12,423 bases of DNA from an uncultured Clostridia bacterium (lineage in GTDB: Bacteria > Bacillota > Clostridia > TANB77 > CAG-508). The position numbers and the translations under genes were made by a program. The stretch spans positions 1 to 12,423 of the forward strand of contig CANRFE010000030.1 in NCBI GenBank assembly GCA_947629805.1. The letters run 5' to 3'. Positions 5,789 through 12,423 of the stretch are shown here, piece by piece (the first letter of the stretch is position 1; each line of letters opens with the position of its first letter). Below the pieces are notes generated by a model, which was given only the letters and a program-made list of their open reading frames with translations, ran no database searches and was not told the origin of the DNA.

Positions 5789-6733
5789 GTGAAAAGCGAT
5801 AAAATAGATTTTTATAATTCTACCAACTTAAAATCTTATAATCTTGACTCTGTTATGAGATATCAATTATCTATGTTAGATCGATTAGATGTTTTTACAA
5901 GGCGTCATAGTGAAAATGTAGCCAATTTAGTTTGTCGTATTTGCGAATATTTACATTGTAAAAAAGTATTTACTATTCACGCTACTATTTGTGCTTATTT
6001 GCATGATATTGGAAAATTGTTTATTCCGAAAGAAATTTTAAATAAACCAGGAAAGTTAACCCAAGAAGAATACGAAATTATGAAAACGCATACAACTTTA
6101 GGGTATGAAATGTGTAGAAAAGATTTGAAATTAAGACCTTATGCAGAAGGAGCTTTATACCATCATGAGGCACTAAATGGAACTGGTTATCCAAATGGTC
6201 TTACCAAAAAAGACATTCCTTATGTAGCACAAATCATCCGTGTTGCTGATGAATATGATGCAATTGTTACAAAAAGGCAATATACTACCCACATTAATAT
6301 TTCGGAAACACTAAGGCAACTTATTCAAGATGCTAGGCCAACAGACTACATGAAAACAGTTGCATTAGATTCTTTAAAAGAAAAATACAAAGTAGGTAAA
6401 ATTAATGCAAAAGCTCTTAAAGCATTATTTAAGGTTGTTATTGACGATACTCTATACGAAATTAGTTGTGTCATGGAATATATTGATTATTTAGATGAAC
6501 AAGTAACACGTTTAGAAAAAATAGAAAAGTATGATAACAAAAGCAAAAAAGCAAAAAAAGAGAAAGAAAAAGAGTATTATAGAGAGGGAATGCGCATGTT
6601 GTTTTCACAAGGGGAAACTTTTGAAAATTATGAACAAATTTTGAGTGAATATCGACAAGCTATTATTCATAGACAGGATGTAAAAGATAAATTATATAAG
6701 GAAATTAGCATTATTAAAAAATTAAAAATTTAA
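5789..6733 (+). CDS. HD-GYP domain phosphohydrolase
   Basis: HD-GYP proteins are metal-dependent phosphodiesterases, often cleaving cyclic di-GMP. Motifs are complete: H40 in RRHSENVANL, the HD pair H72-D73 in LHDIGKLFIPKEIL, KPGKLTQEEYEIMKTH (86-101, with H101), HHEALNGTGYP (125-135, including the GYP triad), and VADEYDAIVTKRQY (152-165). The domain occupies about residues 20-195. No transmembrane or sensor domain precedes it, so the protein appears cytoplasmic and its input is unclear. The C-terminal part (about 200-314) is helical and charged with a Lys/Glu-rich stretch near 245-262; I recognise no domain there, and it may serve for binding a partner. The start is GTG, supported by aaagga about ten bases upstream; the next ATG (residue 23) has no better site. 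It is a single-gene unit convergent with the amidohydrolase. The substrate is not proven by sequence. Confidence 0.9.
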   Translation: MKSDKIDFYNSTNLKSYNLDSVMRYQLSMLDRLDVFTRRHSENVANLVCRICEYLHCKKVFTIHATICAYLHDIGKLFIPKEILNKPGKLTQEEYEIMKTHTTLGYEMCRKDLKLRPYAEGALYHHEALNGTGYPNGLTKKDIPYVAQIIRVADEYDAIVTKRQYTTHINISETLRQLIQDARPTDYMKTVALDSLKEKYKVGKINAKALKALFKVVIDDTLYEISCVMEYIDYLDEQVTRLEKIEKYDNKSKKAKKEKEKEYYREGMRMLFSQGETFENYEQILSEYRQAIIHRQDVKDKLYKEISIIKKLKI

Positions 6734-6742
6734 AATTTTTAA
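6722..6742. terminator. Weak A/T hairpin between convergent genes
   Basis: A nine-base inverted repeat (ttaaaaatt at 6722-6730 and aatttttaa at 6734-6742) spans the end of the HD-GYP gene. Read on the minus strand it is followed by a T-rich run, so it could end the amidohydrolase transcript. The stem has no G-C pairs, so the call is weak. Confidence 0.3.
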
Positions 6743-6752
6743 GGGCTGTTTG

Positions 6753-8036
6753 TTATTGAATTCGCTTAATAATTTTTTGACATTGTTCAAAAATAGGGGC
6801 TTCCTCATAAAGAGTTTTTCTATTTTCCATTAAAATTTCTCCGTCTATAAGGGTAGTTACCACATTTGTTCCTTTTGCATTATAAACAATGGTAGAAAAT
6901 AAGTCATTAAGAGGTTTTGCAACTACACTGTTGGATAAGTCTAATAGAATAATATCTGCCTTTTTTCCTTCTTCTATACTACCAATTTCCTTTTCTAAAC
7001 TTAAAGCTTTGGCACCATTTATGGTTGCCATTTTTAAAATTTCATATGCAGGAAGAAGTTTTGCATTTTGTTGTATCCCTTTTTGAAGTAAAGCAGTATA
7101 CTTCATAGTTTCAAATAAATCTAGGTTACAGCCACTACCTTGTCCGTCAGTTCCTAAAGAAACATTAATTCCTTGTGCTAGCATTTCTGCAATAGGGGCA
7201 ATGCCACAGCCAAGTTTTAAATTGCTAATAGGGCAGTGCGAAATACTCACCTTAAAGTTTTTCAGTTTAGCAATATCTTCGTTTGTTAGGCAAACACAGT
7301 GTGCTAAAATTAATTTTTGAAAAGAAAATTCTTGCTCTAGTACTTCTATAGGAGAAGTATGGTACAAAGTTTTAATATCCTCCACTTCTTGTTTATTTTC
7401 GCAAAAATGGATATGGATAGGAAGATTTTTTTCTTTTGCAAAAGCAACACACTGTTGTATACATTCTCTGTTAGAAGTGTACAAACCATGAATTCCTATA
7501 TTAAAAGTAATACGTTGTTGTTTTCCCATGTTATTTTCTAATAAGCAATTTAATTCTTCTATTCGCTGCTGCATTTCGGCACTATTTTGACCAGTTAATG
7601 TTCGAGAAGTTTGTAATCTTACTTTTATATTATTAGCAGCCCTTAGAATTTCTTCTGTCATAAAATACATATCATTAATTGTGGTAGTTCCGGTTTTTAC
7701 CATTTCTAAAAAAGTTAAAAGAGAAGCATAATAAATGTCTTCTTTTGTTAATTTATCTTCCATAGGCCATATTTTTTTATTTAACCAATCTTGTAGAGCA
7801 TAACCATCTACAGTTTCTCTAAAAATACTCATAGGAACGTGGCTATGTGTATTAACAAGCCCAGGCATTACTACTTTGTTGGTGGCGTCTATTATTTTAG
7901 TTACGGTAGAATCGTTTAAGTTTTGCCCAATTCCTACAATTTGGTTTCCCTCTATTTTAATATCCATATTTTCTTCTATTTTTTTTCTTTTTTCACTCAT
8001 AGAAATAAGTGTCGCATTTTTGATTAAAATTTTCAT
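6753..8036 (-). CDS. mtaD: 5-methylthioadenosine/S-adenosylhomocysteine deaminase family amidohydrolase
   Basis: This is a cytoplasmic metal-dependent deaminase of the amidohydrolase superfamily. MtaD-type enzymes convert methylthioadenosine, S-adenosylhomocysteine or adenosine to the inosyl form. The 427 residues match the family. Metal ligands are H64 and H66 in NTHSH, H210 in IHIHFCE, and D297 in LGTDG. E213 and H246 (LAHCV) are the expected catalytic pair. Other shared motifs are MPGLVNTHSH (57-66), a TGTTTINDMYF segment (115-125), SHCPISNLKLGCGIAP (266-281) and the C-terminal EEGKKADIILLDL. The order and spacing resemble the characterised Thermotoga enzyme TM0936. Which nucleoside is preferred cannot be read from sequence, and a related aminohydrolase such as guanine deaminase is less likely. 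The start has an aggag site just upstream on the minus strand. It is transcribed alone, divergent from smc. Confidence 0.9.
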   Translation of the reverse strand: MKILIKNATLISMSEKRKKIEENMDIKIEGNQIVGIGQNLNDSTVTKIIDATNKVVMPGLVNTHSHVPMSIFRETVDGYALQDWLNKKIWPMEDKLTKEDIYYASLLTFLEMVKTGTTTINDMYFMTEEILRAANNIKVRLQTSRTLTGQNSAEMQQRIEELNCLLENNMGKQQRITFNIGIHGLYTSNRECIQQCVAFAKEKNLPIHIHFCENKQEVEDIKTLYHTSPIEVLEQEFSFQKLILAHCVCLTNEDIAKLKNFKVSISHCPISNLKLGCGIAPIAEMLAQGINVSLGTDGQGSGCNLDLFETMKYTALLQKGIQQNAKLLPAYEILKMATINGAKALSLEKEIGSIEEGKKADIILLDLSNSVVAKPLNDLFSTIVYNAKGTNVVTTLIDGEILMENRKTLYEEAPIFEQCQKIIKRIQ

Positions 8037-8056
8037 TTTTTTCTCCTTTGCCCTTT

Positions 8057-8085
8057 ATTATAATCATATTTTCAGGTTTTGTAAA
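8057..8085 (-). promoter_or_regulatory. Promoter of the amidohydrolase gene
   Basis: On the minus strand the -35 TTTACA (8080-8085) and perfect -10 TATAAT (8057-8062) are 17 bases apart. The leader is only about 15-20 bases, just enough for the ribosome site, so there is no room for a riboswitch. Confidence 0.78.
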
Positions 8086-8099
8086 GAATAAGTTTTTTC

Positions 8100-8128
8100 T
8101 TGACTTTTCTTAGTAGAAACTATATAAT
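8100..8128 (+). promoter_or_regulatory. Promoter of smc
   Basis: The boxes TTGACT (8100-8105) and TATAAT (8123-8128) have a 17-base spacer. The -35 lies 14 bases from the -35 of the divergent amidohydrolase promoter, so the two polymerase sites are almost back to back. Confidence 0.8.
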
Positions 8129-8185
8129 TTGTAAGAAATTAGCAAAAAAACATAGGAATTGTTACAAAAAGTAAAAGGGGAAAAC

Positions 8186-11100
8186 ATGTATTTAAAACGA
8201 TTAGAATTACAAGGATTTAAATCCTTTGCAGATAAAACTATATTAGAATTTAAGCCAGGTATTACCTCCGTAATTGGACCAAATGGATCGGGAAAAAGTA
8301 ATATAGCAGATAGCATTCGTTGGGTGTTAGGAGAACAAAGCATCAAATCACTAAGAGGTGCTAACTCTTCGGATGTTATTTTTGCAGGAACACAGAATAG
8401 AAAATCTTTAGGTTTTGCAGAAGTATCGATTATTATTGATAATACAGATGGAAAATTACCAATTGAGTATAATGAGGTAACAGTAACAAGAAAGCTTTAT
8501 CGTAGTGGAGAAACAGGGTACTTTATTAACAAAACCCCTTGTCGTCTAAAAGATATTTTAGAACTTTTTATGGATACGGGAATTGGAAAAGATGGATATT
8601 CTATTATAGGGCAAGGTAAAATTGATGAAATTTTAAGTAATAAATCAGAAGATAGACGTCATATTTTTGAAGAAGCAGCAGGTATTGTAAAATATAGAAC
8701 GAGAAAACAAGAATCGGAAAAAAAATTAGAACAAACCAAACTCAACTTACTTCGTATTAATGACATTTTAGCAGAAATGGAAGGAAATTTAGAGCCACTT
8801 AAAATGCAATCTGAAAAGGCCAAAAAATTTTTGGATTTTAGAGAAGAATTAAAGAAGATAGAAGTGGGCTTATTTTTATATAATCTTGAAAACTATAAAG
8901 GAAAATTAGAAGAAATTGTACAAAACGAAGAAATTCTTCAAAATCAATACGACGAAGAAGATAAAAAATGGAATCATAGAAAAGAGCAAAAAGAAGAATT
9001 AACACAGAAAGCAGAACAAATTACAGAACAAATTGAAAAAATGCAGCATATTGGTTTTGAGAGTAGTAACCAAATTGAAAAAATTCATTCTGACATGAAT
9101 GTTATGGCACAAAAAAGGCAAAACAATCAGGAAAACAAAGAGCGTTTTGCAAAAGAAATAGAAGAATTTACACAAAGAATTGCCCAATTACAAGAAGAAG
9201 AAAAACAAAAGCAAGACAAACAAAGAAATTTAAATGCAAACCGTGAAAAATTTGAAAAGGAATTGCAACAAAAAGAAGCAGAGCTTTTAGAAATTACGAA
9301 GAAGTTATCTAATAAAGAGTTAGAAATAGAAGAGAAAAAACAAAAAGTAGAGCAACATACAGACAGAAAATATGAAGTGGCTTCAGAAATTAATGCACAA
9401 GACGTACAATTAGAAAATTTAAGAAAAAGACAAAAAACAATAGAACAAGAAATACAAAGTACCATTTCCGAATTAGACGAAGCAAGAATGAGAAAACAAG
9501 AACTTTCCAAAGGATTTTACGAAATTGAAACAAAGCGTGAGGAAATCTTAAAGCAAATGGAAGAAGTAGCAACAAAAAAAGAGGAAAGTAACAAAAAGCA
9601 AAAAGAATATGAAAATCAAATGAATCGTCTTCTTTATGAACTTCGTATAAAAGATGCAAGGCACAAATTTTTAATAGAAACAGAAAAGGAAAAAGAAGGA
9701 TATAGCAAAAGCGTTAAGAGTTTATTAGTAGAATGTGAAAAAGATACTTTATTAAAAAAAGGTGTTCATGGAGTTTTAGCAAATTTAATTTCGGTAGAAA
9801 AAGAGTATGAAGTAGCTATTGAAATGTGCTTAGGAGCGGCTCTTCAAAATATTATTACAGATACAGAAGAAGAGGCTAAAAAATTGATTCATTTCTTGCG
9901 CAAAGGAAATTTGGGCAGAGCTTCTTTTTTACCAATTGCTTCGGTAAAAGGAAAAAAACTAGAAGGAATGAAACAAAAGGGAATAGAAGGCATTTTAGGA
10001 ATTGCCTCTGACTTAGTAAAATACCAAAAAAAGTACGAGCAAATTATTCTGAATTTATTAGGAAAAACCGTAATCGTGCAAGATATGGATACTGCCATTG
10101 AACTAGCAAAACAAAATCATTATGCTTTCCGTATCGTTACACTAAAAGGGGACTTAATTAATCCTTCCGGTGCTATAAGTGGCGGTAGTGTAATAAACAA
10201 AACAGTGAATATTTTAGGAAGAGGAAGAGAAATTGAAAGCTTAGAAAAGGAAATAAAAAAATTAGAAAAGAAAATACAAGAAATAGAACAAGAAAAACAA
10301 GACTATGAAAAGGCAATACAAGATATTTTAGAAAAAGTAGAAGAATTAGAAAAAAATAAACAAGAAATTGAAATTGTTTACGCAACAGAAAAGCAAAAAA
10401 TGGTTTCTATAGAAGAAAATATTCATAAGCTAGAAGAAAGAAAAAATAAATTAAACGAAGAGCAGAAGCAAATAGAAGAAGAAAAAACCAATAACCGTGA
10501 AGTAAGAAAACAAAAAGAAGAAGAAATTGCAAGCCTAACCCAGGAAATTCAAAATTTAAATAGAATTATTGAAGAATTTGCAAAAAATAATCAGCAAAAT
10601 CAAACAGCTATAGATAATTTGAATTTTGATATTACGAATTTAAAAATTTCGGTTTCTTCCTTTGATGAAAGCAATGTATCTCTTGATGAAATATTAGAAA
10701 GAATACAGCAGGACATAAAAAATAATCAAACTAATATACAAAATAAACAACTACAAATGAAAGCTATGGAAGAAGAAAACCAAGCACTCTTAAGTGCAAT
10801 AGAAACGCAAAAACAGACAATTGAAAATATAAAGCAAGAAGTAAAGAATAGTGTAAATACAATTGAAGAATTAAAGAAAGCAAGAACACAAAATAAAGAA
10901 AAACTAACAGCCTTAGAAGAAGAAATTGTAAGCAACTTTAAGATTTTAGAAGACTTAAAAGAGCAAATTGTGAAAATAGATGGCAAAAAAGCAAAATTAG
11001 AGCAAGATATGGAACAAATTGTAAATCAATTATGGGAAGAGTATGAAATAACACCAAATAAGGCAGAAGGTTTTGAAAGACCAAGCAATATTCAGGTAGC

Positions 11101-11746
11101 ACAAAAACAAGTACATCAATTAAGAGACCAAATCAAAGAATTAGGAAGCATTAATATAGATGCTATTGAAGAATATCGAAAAGTAAAAGAGCGTTACGAT
11201 TTTATGAGTGATCAGCGCTTGGATTTAGAAAATACCATTAGTAAACTAAGAAAAGTTATTAGTGATATGACGGAAACTATGAAGAAACAATTTGCAGAAA
11301 AATTTCTTCTTATTAATAAAAACTTTAATGAAGTATTTGTAGAATTATTTGGTGGCGGAAAGGCAGAACTCATTTTAGAAGATGAAAACAATCTTTTAGA
11401 ATGTGGTATAGACATTAAAGTACAACCAACAGGAAAAAAATTACAAAATATGATGCTTTTATCTGGAGGAGAAAAAGCTTTTACTGCAATTGCTTTATTG
11501 TTTGCTATTTTAAGAATAAATCCAGCACCGTTCTGCATTTTAGATGAAATTGAAGCAGCATTGGATGATGTTAACGTATACCGTTTTGCCGATTATTTGA
11601 AAAAATTTAGTAAAGAGACACAATTTTTAGTAATTACGCATCGAAAAGGGACTATGGAAATGGCAGATACCGTTTATGGTATCACCATGGAAGAAAATGG
11701 TATTAGCAAATTACTTTCTATGAAATTAGCGCAAAATAAAGAGTAG
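8186..11746 (+). CDS. smc: Chromosome segregation ATPase Smc
   Basis: Smc forms the core of the bacterial condensin that, with ScpA and ScpB, compacts and resolves chromosomes. The ATG at 8186 is chosen over an in-frame TTG at 8159 because aaaagggg lies five bases before it and the product then begins MYLKRLELQGFKSF, the usual Smc start. That gives 1186 residues, the same as B. subtilis Smc. The N-terminal head carries Walker A GPNGSGKS (31-38) and WVLGEQS (46-52). Long coiled coil follows at about 165-520. The hinge lies at about 525-670 (GVLANLISVEKEYEVAIEMCLG at its start, GAISGGSV at its end). A second coiled coil runs to about 1040. The C-terminal head has the signature LSGGEKA near 1091-1097 and Walker B CILDEIEAALDD near 1116-1127. 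It has its own promoter and terminator; the usual neighbours rnc and ftsY are not here. Confidence 0.97.
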   Translation: MYLKRLELQGFKSFADKTILEFKPGITSVIGPNGSGKSNIADSIRWVLGEQSIKSLRGANSSDVIFAGTQNRKSLGFAEVSIIIDNTDGKLPIEYNEVTVTRKLYRSGETGYFINKTPCRLKDILELFMDTGIGKDGYSIIGQGKIDEILSNKSEDRRHIFEEAAGIVKYRTRKQESEKKLEQTKLNLLRINDILAEMEGNLEPLKMQSEKAKKFLDFREELKKIEVGLFLYNLENYKGKLEEIVQNEEILQNQYDEEDKKWNHRKEQKEELTQKAEQITEQIEKMQHIGFESSNQIEKIHSDMNVMAQKRQNNQENKERFAKEIEEFTQRIAQLQEEEKQKQDKQRNLNANREKFEKELQQKEAELLEITKKLSNKELEIEEKKQKVEQHTDRKYEVASEINAQDVQLENLRKRQKTIEQEIQSTISELDEARMRKQELSKGFYEIETKREEILKQMEEVATKKEESNKKQKEYENQMNRLLYELRIKDARHKFLIETEKEKEGYSKSVKSLLVECEKDTLLKKGVHGVLANLISVEKEYEVAIEMCLGAALQNIITDTEEEAKKLIHFLRKGNLGRASFLPIASVKGKKLEGMKQKGIEGILGIASDLVKYQKKYEQIILNLLGKTVIVQDMDTAIELAKQNHYAFRIVTLKGDLINPSGAISGGSVINKTVNILGRGREIESLEKEIKKLEKKIQEIEQEKQDYEKAIQDILEKVEELEKNKQEIEIVYATEKQKMVSIEENIHKLEERKNKLNEEQKQIEEEKTNNREVRKQKEEEIASLTQEIQNLNRIIEEFAKNNQQNQTAIDNLNFDITNLKISVSSFDESNVSLDEILERIQQDIKNNQTNIQNKQLQMKAMEEENQALLSAIETQKQTIENIKQEVKNSVNTIEELKKARTQNKEKLTALEEEIVSNFKILEDLKEQIVKIDGKKAKLEQDMEQIVNQLWEEYEITPNKAEGFERPSNIQVAQKQVHQLRDQIKELGSINIDAIEEYRKVKERYDFMSDQRLDLENTISKLRKVISDMTETMKKQFAEKFLLINKNFNEVFVELFGGGKAELILEDENNLLECGIDIKVQPTGKKLQNMMLLSGGEKAFTAIALLFAILRINPAPFCILDEIEAALDDVNVYRFADYLKKFSKETQFLVITHRKGTMEMADTVYGITMEENGISKLLSMKLAQNKE

Positions 11747-11761
11747 CCTTTATAGAAAAAG

Positions 11762-11804
11762 AAAATACCAGTTTGTCATAAATTTATGACAAACTGGTAT
11801 TTTT
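11762..11804. terminator. 42-base perfect palindrome acting as shared terminator
   Basis: Bases 11762-11782 are the exact reverse complement of 11783-11803, a 21-base-pair arm with no unpaired centre in DNA form. The arms begin aaaatacc and end ggtatttt, so U-tracts exist on both strands. It lies 15 bases after the smc stop and reaches the stop codon of the convergent 84-codon gene, so it probably terminates both. Confidence 0.88.
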
Positions 11805-12057
11805 ACATGTTATCCCTTAATACCCTAAAAATAATATAGGAAATAGAGGAAAAAGCATTTAAGTTAATGTGGTATACATTATTCTGTTTTTGAATGAATA
11901 AATTTTCTTCTTGCATTTTCCTTTTCCGAAAATAAATTAAAGTATCAATTTGTTGTTGGATTTTTTCTAAGATATCAGGGGAATGCGTGAAAGTAAAACT
12001 ACCTCCTATGGGTTCAATATAAAACTGAAGACATTTTTCTTCGGGAAGATTGCTCAT
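11803..12057 (-). CDS. Hypothetical 84-residue protein
   Basis: I do not recognise this family. The ATG at 12055-12057 is preferred over an upstream one at 12076-12078 because an aaggag site lies six bases before it on the minus strand; the product then begins MSNLPEEKCLQFYIEPIGG. Residues about 9-32 look beta-stranded (QFYIEPIGGSFTFTHSP), 34-57 look helical and charged (ILEKIQQQIDTLIYFRKRK), and 66-84 are mixed hydrophobic (VYHINLNAFSSISYIIFRVL). There is no signal peptide and no clear membrane segment; the single cysteine is C9. Support for a real gene comes from its setting: a near-perfect minus-strand promoter, a good ribosome site and a shared terminator. It is convergent with smc and divergent from the P-type ATPase. 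The function is unknown; a small cytoplasmic regulator or partner protein is possible but unproven. Confidence 0.72.
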   Translation of the reverse strand: MSNLPEEKCLQFYIEPIGGSFTFTHSPDILEKIQQQIDTLIYFRKRKMQEENLFIQKQNNVYHINLNAFSSISYIIFRVLRDNM

Positions 12058-12076
12058 ATTGTTCTCCTTTTTATAC

Positions 12077-12092
12077 AATGAAAAATTTCATT
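12077..12092. repeat. Short inverted repeat near the transcription start of the 84-codon gene
   Basis: AATGAAA (12077-12083) and TTTCATT (12086-12092) form a 7-base inverted repeat with a 2-base centre. It lies just downstream of the expected start point of the minus-strand promoter. It could be an operator or a small 5' hairpin, but in such AT-rich DNA it could also be chance. Confidence 0.35.
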
Positions 12093-12100
12093 ACAAAAAT

Positions 12101-12129
12101 ACTATACCATAAATTAACATAAAAGTCAA
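12101..12129 (-). promoter_or_regulatory. Promoter of the 84-codon gene
   Basis: On the minus strand the -35 TTGACT (12124-12129) and -10 TATAGT (12101-12106) are exactly 17 bases apart, with TGG just before the -10 as an extended element. The leader to the chosen ATG is about 37 bases. Confidence 0.75.
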
Positions 12130-12202
12130 ATAAAAATCTATCATAAAAAGGAAATAGTAGCATATAAATAAAAAAGAAAAAATTACAAAGGAGAGTGTTT
12201 TT

Positions 12203-12423
12203 ATGTGGCATGCAAAAGAAATAGGAGAAGTAGAGAAAAATTTTAGGACAAACCCAAAAATAGGACTTACAGAGGAAGAGGTACAAAACAGAAGAAAATA
12301 TTTTGGAGAGAATATCTTAAAAGAAAAGAAAAAAGAAACTATTTTTTGGAAATTTGTGAAGCAATTTAATGATTTTATGATTTTAATTTTGCTAATTGCT
12401 TCTATTATTTCTGCTTTTATAGC
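12203..12423 (+). CDS. Cation-transporting P-type ATPase, N-terminal fragment (runs off the window)
   Basis: Only the first 73 complete codons are present; the reading frame is open at the right edge. The product begins MWHAKEIGEVEKNFRTNPKI and continues GLTEEEVQNRRKYFGENIL (21-39). This matches the cation-ATPase N-terminal domain of calcium-type (P2) pumps, in which GLT..EV..R...yG.N.L is typical. From about residue 53 the sequence KQFNDFMILILLIASIISAF is the usual approach to and start of the first membrane helix. Such pumps export Ca2+ or related cations using ATP. The phosphorylation motif DKTGT and the ion-binding residues lie outside the window, so the ion cannot be named. The ribosome site aaaggagag is eight bases upstream. 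The promoter is less clear: TATAAA at 12163-12168 has no good -35. Confidence 0.88.
   Translation, partial: MWHAKEIGEVEKNFRTNPKIGLTEEEVQNRRKYFGENILKEKKKETIFWKFVKQFNDFMILILLIASIISAFI

Noticed and set aside
8037..8056. Possible SAM or SAH riboswitch before the mtaD gene
   Set aside because: The promoter leaves a leader of only about 15-20 bases, far too short for any known riboswitch.
8159..8185. TTG start adding nine residues to Smc
   Set aside because: The added residues are not typical of Smc and include the ribosome-site bases of the ATG at 8186, which gives the standard Smc N-terminus.
8110..8346. 78-codon minus-strand frame over the smc start
   Set aside because: It overlaps the smc promoter and the Walker A coding region, and has no expression signals of its own.
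12071..12286. 71-codon minus-strand frame rich in Phe and Tyr
   Set aside because: It covers the start of the P-type ATPase on the opposite strand and crosses the promoter region of the 84-codon gene. Its composition is that of AT-rich non-coding complement.
1..12423. Mobile elements, tRNA genes, rRNA genes and CRISPR arrays
   Set aside because: On reading both strands I saw no transposase or integrase motifs, no cloverleaf-type sequences and no regularly spaced repeats.

Overview
The window is AT-rich and densely coded. It suggests a low-GC Gram-positive bacterium of the Clostridia type, probably an uncultured gut lineage. The signs are strong AGGAGG-type ribosome sites, near-consensus sigma-A promoters with 17-base spacers, U-tailed hairpins after most genes, a clostridial-style minD-minE-rodA cluster, a Bacillus/Clostridium-type MazF, and a Smc of 1186 residues. 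TGA serves as a stop (minE and rodA both end in it), so the standard bacterial code applies. The taxonomic call is inference; there is no rRNA or other marker here.

Layout, left to right. (1) Positions 3-968 hold the 3' part of a gene for an anchored glycine-rich surface protein with a pilin-like N-terminus, closed by a terminator. (2) Positions 1026-3655 form one operon with its own promoter: minD, a minE with a very long charged tail, and a rodA-type SEDS glycosyltransferase, ending in a terminator on the rodA stop codon. (3) Positions 3695-4739 hold dusB, a single gene with its own promoter and terminator. (4) Positions 4754-5712 carry a small membrane-anchored protein (possibly YdcC/GerS-like) and an mazF toxin gene with no adjacent antitoxin. 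(5) Positions 5728-6733 hold a cytoplasmic HD-GYP protein under a strong promoter. (6) Convergent to it, on the minus strand at 6753-8036, is an MTA/SAH deaminase-type amidohydrolase. (7) A compact divergent promoter region (8057-8128) drives this gene and smc (8186-11746). (8) A 42-base perfect palindrome separates smc from a convergent 84-codon gene of unknown function. That gene is in turn divergent from the start of a P-type cation ATPase, which runs off the right edge.

Several genes share a theme of growth and chromosome maintenance: MinD/MinE for septum placement, RodA for wall elongation, and Smc for chromosome compaction. DusB (tRNA modification), MtaD (nucleoside salvage) and MazF (RNA cleavage) are housekeeping or stress genes.

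Most of the window is ordinary core genome, and I see no convincing new multi-gene system. The points most worth following are the MinE tail, the missing minC, the orphan MazF in a neighbourhood that seems to have lost alr and its antitoxin, the pilin-like glycine-rich protein, and the 84-residue orphan gene with a full set of expression signals.
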